From Chloroflexota bacterium (lineage in GTDB: Bacteria; Chloroflexota; Limnocylindria; P2-11E), in the NCBI GenBank assembly GCA_005883775.1, contig VBEU01000091.1, positions 1 through 10,233 on the forward strand: 10,233 nt of DNA. The letters run 5' to 3'. Each line of letters starts with the position of its first letter. Within the stretch, counting starts at the first letter, position 1. The notes under the pieces were generated by a model, which did not search any database, was not told the DNA's origin, and saw nothing but the letters and a program-made list of their open reading frames with translations. The translations under genes were made by a program, and so were the position numbers. Shown in pieces: positions 5,557 through 10,233 of this stretch.

Positions 5557-6648
5557 ATGGGGGAGCAAAAGCCCGTAGATCTTGATGCGCTCATGGCGGA
5601 AGTCCGTGAGCGCATCCGGATCAAGCGAGAAAAGGGCATCTACGGGCCCGATGTCGAGGCGCTCATGCGCGTTCCGCTGCCCGGCGGGCGCCGCATCTTC
5701 TCAGAGGACCTGCAGGATCCGCTCGCCTCGCTCGCCGAGGCCCTCGACGAAGAGGTCGAGTACGACCCGCGAAGCCGCAAGCCGGTCGTGGGCCCAGTCA
5801 TCACGTACGCCCGAAGGATCGTCATCTCGCTCGTCCGCTGGTGGATGGGAGCGATCCTCGAGCGCCAGGAGCGGATCAATCGGCTGCTCGCGGCGGCGTA
5901 CGACTACGAAGGCCAGATGGCGCCGCGCTTCGGCTCGCGCCTCGAGCGCCTCGAGCGCGATTGGAAGGAGTGGCGCGAGCACGAGGTCGCCGCGAACCTG
6001 CACTCGGTGTACTTCCAGGCGCGCTTCGGCGGCGACGAGCCGGTCATCCGCAGGCAGTCCGAAGCGTTCGTCGATCTGTACAAGGGCAGGAATCGCGTGC
6101 TCGACCTCGGATCGGGTCGCGGGATCTTCCTACAGCTGCTCAAGGAACATGGCATTGGCGGGTACGGGGTGGACCTCGATCCGCGCATGGTCGCGCAGTG
6201 CCGCGAGAAAGGTCTCGAGGCGCACGAGGTCGACGCGCTCACGCATCTGCGGCAGGTCGCGGCCGGAAGCGTGGATGGCCTGTACGCCCGGCACCTCGCC
6301 GAGCACATCCTCCCCGGGGAGCTCGTCGAAATACTTCGCGCATGCCGCCGCGCGCTCGCGCCCGGCGCCCCGACCGTCTTCATCACGCCGAATCCGAAAA
6401 CGCTCACGGTCGGCGCGCACACCTTCTGGACCGACCCGCAGCACCTCCGGCCGATCCCGCCCGATCTTTTCAAGTTCTATCTGGAGGTCGAGGGCTTCAC
6501 CGACGTCGAGCTCCGTACCTTCGAACCGAGCGAGCGGCGCCTCAACGAGGACGTGCCCGCGGGACCGATCCGCGAGAACGTGAAGCTCTTGAACGAGACG
6601 CTGTTCGGCGATCGCGATTACGCGGTGATCGGGCACGCTCCGAAGTGA
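5557..6648 (+). CDS. SAM-dependent methyltransferase of a polysaccharide gene block, with N-terminal helical extension
   Basis: Predicted class I methyltransferase, 363 aa, likely acting on a sugar or lipid-linked glycan. SAM-binding motif I is VLDLGSGRG with Asp183 and the Gly-rich loop 185-189; the acidic residue after strand 2 is Asp206 in GVDLD. The later HLAEHI and FITPNPKTL segments and the FWTDPQHLRPIPPD block resemble methyltransferases found beside O-antigen and exopolysaccharide glycosyltransferases, including the methyltransferase part of WbdD-like chain-end modifiers (from memory of the family, not a search). The first 165 residues are an extension: a charged start, an amphipathic stretch YARRIVISLVRWWMGAILE (about 88-106) that could touch the membrane, and a basic/acidic helix with LERLERDWKEWREHE that may be coiled coil. 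It heads the right-hand + block, and its stop overlaps the next start as GTGA. The acceptor and whether it caps chains are unknown. Confidence 0.82.
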   Translation: MGEQKPVDLDALMAEVRERIRIKREKGIYGPDVEALMRVPLPGGRRIFSEDLQDPLASLAEALDEEVEYDPRSRKPVVGPVITYARRIVISLVRWWMGAILERQERINRLLAAAYDYEGQMAPRFGSRLERLERDWKEWREHEVAANLHSVYFQARFGGDEPVIRRQSEAFVDLYKGRNRVLDLGSGRGIFLQLLKEHGIGGYGVDLDPRMVAQCREKGLEAHEVDALTHLRQVAAGSVDGLYARHLAEHILPGELVEILRACRRALAPGAPTVFITPNPKTLTVGAHTFWTDPQHLRPIPPDLFKFYLEVEGFTDVELRTFEPSERRLNEDVPAGPIRENVKLLNETLFGDRDYAVIGHAPK

Positions 6649-7700
6649 GGGTGCATCAATTCCATCCAACCCTCGCGCCCGGCGACGCCATGAGCAACCA
6701 CGTCTTCGCGCTACGCAAGAAGATCCGGCACTGGGGCTATGACTCGTTCGCGTACGCGGTCGAGGCGAAGCCCGGCGTCGCCGATGTGCGGTCGTACCGC
6801 AGGCTCTTCCGGGAGGTGAAGCCGGATGACCTGCTCATCGTCCATTTCTCGATGGGCAGCGAGGTCGTCGATCAGCTGATCAAGATCCCGGCCCGCCGCG
6901 TGCTCGTGTATCACAACATCACGCCACCGGAGTTCTTCAGCGGCATCAATCCGCACGCCGCGGCCTTCGATCGTCTCGGGCTGCGACAGCTCGCGCGGAT
7001 CGCACCGGCGTTCGAGCTCGGTATCGGCGTCTCCGAATTCAACCGCCGCGCGCTCGCCCAGGCGGGGTACGAGGAGACGACCCGCGTTCCCATTCTTTTG
7101 GACTGGGAGCATTTCGCTGTGCCGCCGAACGACGCGGTGCTCGCGCGCTGGAAGGGCCTCCGCAGCGTGCTCCTCTTCGTGGGCCGCATATCGCCCAACA
7201 AACGGCAGGACGATCTGGTGCGGATGCTTGCGTACTACCGGCGCTGCATCGATCCGGAAGCGCAGCTCGTCCTCGTCGGTGCCTTCCGCGACCAGCCGCA
7301 GTTCCACGCCCGGGTGGTCGCGCTCATCGAGCGCTTGGGACTCGGCGGCGCGGTCCACTTCGCGGGAGGCGTCGAGGACGCGTCGCTGCTCGCCTACTAC
7401 CGCGCTGCGACGGCATTCGTGTCGCTCTCCGAGCACGAAGGCTTCGGCGTACCGCTCCTTGAGGCGATGCGCTTTCGGTTGCCGGTGGTCGCGTACAACG
7501 CGGCGGCGATCGGCGAGACCGTCGGAGCAGCTGGCGTGCTGCTGCAGGAGCGCGATCTCGCGGAGACCGCAGAGGCAGCCGCGATGGTCGGCGAGCGCAC
7601 GGAGCTCCGCGAGGCCCTCGTCGCCGCCGGCGAGAAACGCGTTTTGGACTTCGATCCGGACAAGGTGGCCGAGCGGACTCGTCAGGTGCTCGGGATTTGA
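6645..7700 (+). CDS. GT4-family (GT-B fold) glycosyltransferase
   Basis: Retaining glycosyltransferase of 351 aa, expected to add a hexose-type residue from a nucleotide sugar to a growing glycan at the inner face of the membrane. I place the start at GTG 6645, overlapping the methyltransferase stop by 4 nt, not at ATG 6690. The added residues (MRVHQFHPTLAPGDAMSNH) align with the start of the next gene's product (HQFNPVIAYGDAIGND). Visible markers are VYHNITPPEFFSGIN, VSEFNRRAL, LLDWEHF, the start of the donor domain at VGRISPNKRQDD and the E-x7-E donor motif in EHEGFGVPLLEAM with Glu265 and Glu273. There is no signal peptide or membrane helix. It is a paralogue of the first half of the following protein, which points to tandem duplication. 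The sugar and linkage cannot be read from sequence. Confidence 0.88.
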   Translation: MRVHQFHPTLAPGDAMSNHVFALRKKIRHWGYDSFAYAVEAKPGVADVRSYRRLFREVKPDDLLIVHFSMGSEVVDQLIKIPARRVLVYHNITPPEFFSGINPHAAAFDRLGLRQLARIAPAFELGIGVSEFNRRALAQAGYEETTRVPILLDWEHFAVPPNDAVLARWKGLRSVLLFVGRISPNKRQDDLVRMLAYYRRCIDPEAQLVLVGAFRDQPQFHARVVALIERLGLGGAVHFAGGVEDASLLAYYRAATAFVSLSEHEGFGVPLLEAMRFRLPVVAYNAAAIGETVGAAGVLLQERDLAETAEAAAMVGERTELREALVAAGEKRVLDFDPDKVAERTRQVLGI

Positions 7701-7797
7701 CGGCTCACGGCGGGCGATGCCATCTTGGCGGACGGACATCAGCAAGGAACACGACGGCGAGCTGGCCGAGGCGTTTCGTTCCTGACAGGACGACAAA
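7701..7797. other. Intergenic spacer between the two paralogous glycosyltransferase genes
   Basis: This 97-base gap is the widest in the right-hand + block, where the other joints overlap by 4 nt. I see no strong terminator and no small gene. A short inverted repeat TCCT-GAC-AGGA (7780-7790) holds the only Shine-Dalgarno-like bases (AGGA, 7787-7790) for ATG 7798, so it could mildly mask that site. TTGACG at 7697-7702 resembles a -35 box, but only a poor -10 (CATCTT) follows. A remnant of the duplication that made the neighbours is possible. Confidence 0.4.
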
Positions 7798-10008
7798 ATG
7801 ACCGAGCGTCTGCGTTTCGCGCATCAGTTCAACCCGGTGATCGCGTACGGCGACGCGATCGGAAACGACTGCCTCGAGCTGCAGCGGATGTTCTGGTCAT
7901 CAGGCGTACGGAGCGAGCTCTTCGCCTGGGAGGCGAAGCCCGAGGTCCGCGCGCTCGTGCGGGACTACCACGATCTCGAGACGATTCACCGACGGGACGG
8001 ATTGCTTCTGGTGCACCACTCCATGGGGAACGATGCGGTGCCCGAGGTCGCCAATCTCCCGGTCCGTAAGGCCATCGTCTACCACAACATCACACCTTCG
8101 TCCTACTTCGCCGGTCTGAACGACGAGCTCACGCGCTATGCGGATGTTGGGCGCGAGCAGTTGAAGCTGCTCGCGAAGAGCGCGGAGTTCGGCATCGCCG
8201 ACAGCGAGTACAACCGCAAGGAGCTCGAGGAAGCAGGCCTCGCGAACACGGCGGTCGTTCCTCCGCTCGTGGACTGGGAGGATTTCGACCGGCCGCCCGA
8301 TCAGGATGTCGCGCGGCGACTTGCGGACGAGCGCACATCGATCCTCGCCGTGGGCCAGATCCTTCCGCACAAGGCTGTCCACGACGTCGTGGCCGCGTTC
8401 GCGAAATATCGCGAGTCCGACCGCACTGCGCATCTTTATCTCGTCGGGCCGACCGCGATGTCCGCCGGGTACGTCGATAGGGTGCGCGGCGATATCCGCA
8501 AGCTTGGCCTCGACGGTGCGGTGACGCTCACCGGGAGCGTCACCGTGGAGCAGCTCGTCGCCTATTACCGCGGCGCGACCGCGTTCCTGACGCTCTCCGA
8601 GCACGAAGGTTTCTGCGTGCCGCTCCTCGAGGCGATGCGGAGCGATCTCCCCGTCGTCGCGAACGCCGCCGCGGCGATTCCGGAGACCCTCGGTGACGGC
8701 GGAATCCTCATCGAAGACAGATCCCCGGAGGCAGTCGCCTCGCAGCTCGAGCGGGTCGTGCGCGATCAGACACTTCGCAAGGAGCTGATCGAGAAGGGGC
8801 GCCGCCGTGTCGAGGCATTCTCTCGCGGCCACATCGCCGAGCGGCTCAAGCTCGCGCTCGCCCAAGGTGGCTGGGATCTGCCGGACGCGCGATCGAAGCA
8901 CGTGGTCGTTCTGTCTAGCGATCAACGTTGCGGCATCCACCATTACTCGCTCGCCGTCACGGATGGCCTTCGCGACCGAGGGCACCAGGTGACCTTTGTC
9001 GGTGTCAAGCACCTCGACACGGCCGATCTGTACCGGAAGCTCAAGTTCATCTCAACGAAGAGCGACGCCGTGCTTATCGAGCACGAGGCCGGGATCTTCC
9101 GCGACGTCCCGTTCGTGCGCGCGCTCATCTCGCTCTGGCGCAAGCGACTTCCGGTGATCCTCTCGCTGCACGAGCTCGAGCCCGAGAAGTTCCATCACTA
9201 CCGTCGCCTCTCGGCTGCGCTGCACTACAACCCCCGCTACCGCCTGCCGCTCGAGATCCTCCGAATGCCGTGGGTCGCGCTGCGCATGGCCAACTGGTTC
9301 CTGCGCTACCGGCTGATCCTGATGTTCATGGGAGCGATCCCGCGCAAGCTGGTGGTGCATTCGACTCGCAGCGAGCGCTGGCTCCAGCTCCTCACACCCG
9401 ATCAGGACAAGCGGGAGCGCTTCCCGCTCATGATCATGCCGCTCGAAAACACGGTGCTGCCGAGGACCACCGAAGAGAAGCGGAAACTCCGGGCGCGCTT
9501 CGGTCTGCCTACGGACAAGTTCATCTTCATATCGCCGGGATTCTTCTTCGCGCGCAAGCGCTACAAGGAAGTGATCGAGGCGCTGCCGGACGACGCCGTG
9601 CTCGTCCTCTCGGGGACAAGGTCGGATTGGGAGCCTCGATACTTCGACGAGGTCAATTCGCGCGCCAAGACGAAAACGAACGTTGTGGTCAACACCGAAT
9701 ACAACACGATGGGCGAGTATGTCGCGGCGTCCGACGCGGTCGTCCTGTTCTATGAGGACGTCTTTCAGAGCGCGGTGGTCACTCAGGCCGTCTGGGCAGG
9801 GTTACCGTGCATCTTCTCCGAGGCCGAGGGCTTCGCGCCATATCACGCGGCCGGGCCGGTCGCGCGGAGCAGCGACGAGCTCGCGAAAGCGATGCGCGAG
9901 ATCCAGAAACCGGAGACGTACGCGAAGTACGCGCGCGGGGTCCGCATCCTGCGCCGTCTCCTATCGCCCGAGCGGAACGCGGAACGCTACCTCGCCGGTA
10001 TCGAGTGA
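7798..10008 (+). CDS. Tandem double glycosyltransferase (two GT-B/GT4-like units in one chain)
   Basis: A 736-aa protein, about twice the usual GT4 length, with two glycosyltransferase units. Unit 1 (about 1-365) is a clear paralogue of the preceding gene: HQFNPVIAYGDA, VYHNITPSSYFAGLN, VDWEDF, VGQILPHKAVHDV, and the E-x7-E motif in EHEGFCVPLLEAM with Glu270 and Glu278. Unit 2 begins near residue 369 with a fresh Rossmann-like strand (KHVVVLSSDQRCGIHHYS), where CGIHHYS resembles the N-terminal loop of GT4 enzymes. It continues to a donor-like domain (ISPGFFFARKRYKEVIEAL, then YVAASDAVVLFYEDVFQ). The E-x7-E pair is not conserved there: Glu653 has Val eight residues on. A hydrophobic, basic stretch (about 490-515, MPWVALRMANWFLRYR) may bind membrane. 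Unit 2 may use a divergent site, act with unit 1, or be non-catalytic. The frame is continuous and the stop overlaps the next start as GTGA. The substrate is unknown. Confidence 0.85.
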   Translation: MTERLRFAHQFNPVIAYGDAIGNDCLELQRMFWSSGVRSELFAWEAKPEVRALVRDYHDLETIHRRDGLLLVHHSMGNDAVPEVANLPVRKAIVYHNITPSSYFAGLNDELTRYADVGREQLKLLAKSAEFGIADSEYNRKELEEAGLANTAVVPPLVDWEDFDRPPDQDVARRLADERTSILAVGQILPHKAVHDVVAAFAKYRESDRTAHLYLVGPTAMSAGYVDRVRGDIRKLGLDGAVTLTGSVTVEQLVAYYRGATAFLTLSEHEGFCVPLLEAMRSDLPVVANAAAAIPETLGDGGILIEDRSPEAVASQLERVVRDQTLRKELIEKGRRRVEAFSRGHIAERLKLALAQGGWDLPDARSKHVVVLSSDQRCGIHHYSLAVTDGLRDRGHQVTFVGVKHLDTADLYRKLKFISTKSDAVLIEHEAGIFRDVPFVRALISLWRKRLPVILSLHELEPEKFHHYRRLSAALHYNPRYRLPLEILRMPWVALRMANWFLRYRLILMFMGAIPRKLVVHSTRSERWLQLLTPDQDKRERFPLMIMPLENTVLPRTTEEKRKLRARFGLPTDKFIFISPGFFFARKRYKEVIEALPDDAVLVLSGTRSDWEPRYFDEVNSRAKTKTNVVVNTEYNTMGEYVAASDAVVLFYEDVFQSAVVTQAVWAGLPCIFSEAEGFAPYHAAGPVARSSDELAKAMREIQKPETYAKYARGVRILRRLLSPERNAERYLAGIE

Positions 10009-10233
10009 GGATCCTCGTCGTCGTTCAGCGCTACGGCGCCGAGGTGGTCGGCGGCTCCGAGTCGCACGCGCGTGTCGTGGCCCACCGCCTCGCGATGGTC
10101 AACGAGGTGGAGGTTGCGACGACCAACGCCCTGGACTACTGGAGCTGGGCGCCGCACTTTCCGGAAGGCGAGTCGATGGACGGGCCGGTGCGCGTCCGCC
10201 GGTTTGCCGTGACGGGCACGCGAAGCCCGACGT
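10005..10233 (+). CDS. GT4-family glycosyltransferase, N-terminal fragment (3' partial)
   Basis: The first 76 codons of a gene that runs off the right edge. It starts at GTG 10005, inside the GTGA overlap with the previous stop. The product opens MRILVVVQRYGAEVVGGSES, the first beta strand and glycine-rich loop of the acceptor domain of GT4 glycosyltransferases (the GG-S/A-E loop that contacts substrate), then HARVVAHRLA. A later strand, VNEVEVATTNALDYWSWAPHF, is followed by GPVRVRRFAV, the usual second-strand region reporting a modified surface sugar path. No internal stop is seen. The donor-binding half lies outside the window, so the sugar and linkage are unknown. The tight overlap implies co-transcription with the double glycosyltransferase. 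Confidence 0.85.
   Translation, partial: MRILVVVQRYGAEVVGGSESHARVVAHRLAMVNEVEVATTNALDYWSWAPHFPEGESMDGPVRVRRFAVTGTRSPT

Noticed and set aside
5491..5568. Upstream start (ATG 5568) for the - strand hypothetical gene
   Set aside because: It would overlap the divergent methyltransferase start and add an Arg-rich tail that looks non-coding.
6690..6692. ATG 6690 as the start of the GT4 gene
   Set aside because: It would remove HQFHPTLAPGD, which matches the N-terminus of the paralogous unit encoded from 7798; GTG 6645 with a 4-nt overlap fits better.
7697..7726. Promoter before the double glycosyltransferase gene
   Set aside because: TTGACG is a good -35 match, but the hexamers 16-18 nt later match a -10 poorly; such boxes occur by chance.
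1..10233. CRISPR arrays, tRNA or rRNA genes, insertion sequences, phage genes, toxin-antitoxin pairs
   Set aside because: No regularly spaced repeats, cloverleaf-like segments, terminal inverted repeats with a transposase, or matching small gene pairs were visible on either strand.

Overview
This is a gene-dense, high-GC stretch (about two thirds G+C by eye) of a bacterial chromosome with GTG and TTG starts and repeated 4-nt GTGA stop/start overlaps. It carries nine protein-coding genes, eight on the + strand and one on the - strand. I see no tRNA, rRNA, CRISPR array, insertion sequence or other mobile element, and no gene-free stretch longer than about 100 bases. Base composition and gene style would fit a Chloroflexota-type or actinobacterial lineage, but nothing here fixes the taxonomy; that is a guess.

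Left block (1-5060, all +): a signalling operon. A membrane hybrid histidine kinase (5' end outside the window) overlaps a single-domain CheY/DivK-type receiver. Nine bases later comes an RpfG-type response regulator (receiver plus HD-GYP) with all the expected c-di-GMP phosphodiesterase residues. Its stop codon overlaps the start of the most unusual gene in the window. That gene encodes a cytoplasmic EAL domain whose c-di-GMP hydrolase site looks damaged, followed by one membrane-spanning or signal-like segment and an exported HExxH-x18-E (gluzincin) metalloprotease domain with a C-terminal beta-rich tail. In one polypeptide this resembles the separate LapD (degenerate EAL receptor) and LapG (periplasmic protease) inside-out pathway. 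The proposed logic is: kinase signal, then HD-GYP changes c-di-GMP, then the EAL domain senses it, then surface proteolysis changes. That logic is inference.

Middle (5061-5556): a lone - strand gene of unknown function converges on the signalling operon. A 66-base divergent intergenic region follows, with a -10-like TACAGT placed so that the next + gene could be read from a leaderless transcript.

Right block (5557 to the right edge, all +): a cell-surface polysaccharide block. It begins with a SAM-dependent methyltransferase carrying an N-terminal helical extension. A GT4-type glycosyltransferase follows, then a large protein made of two GT-B glycosyltransferase units in tandem, whose first unit is a paralogue of the preceding gene. 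The start of a further GT4 glycosyltransferase runs off the window. The c-di-GMP block next to a glycan assembly block suggests surface glycan or adhesin control, but the two have separate promoters and a - strand gene lies between them, so a functional link is not shown.
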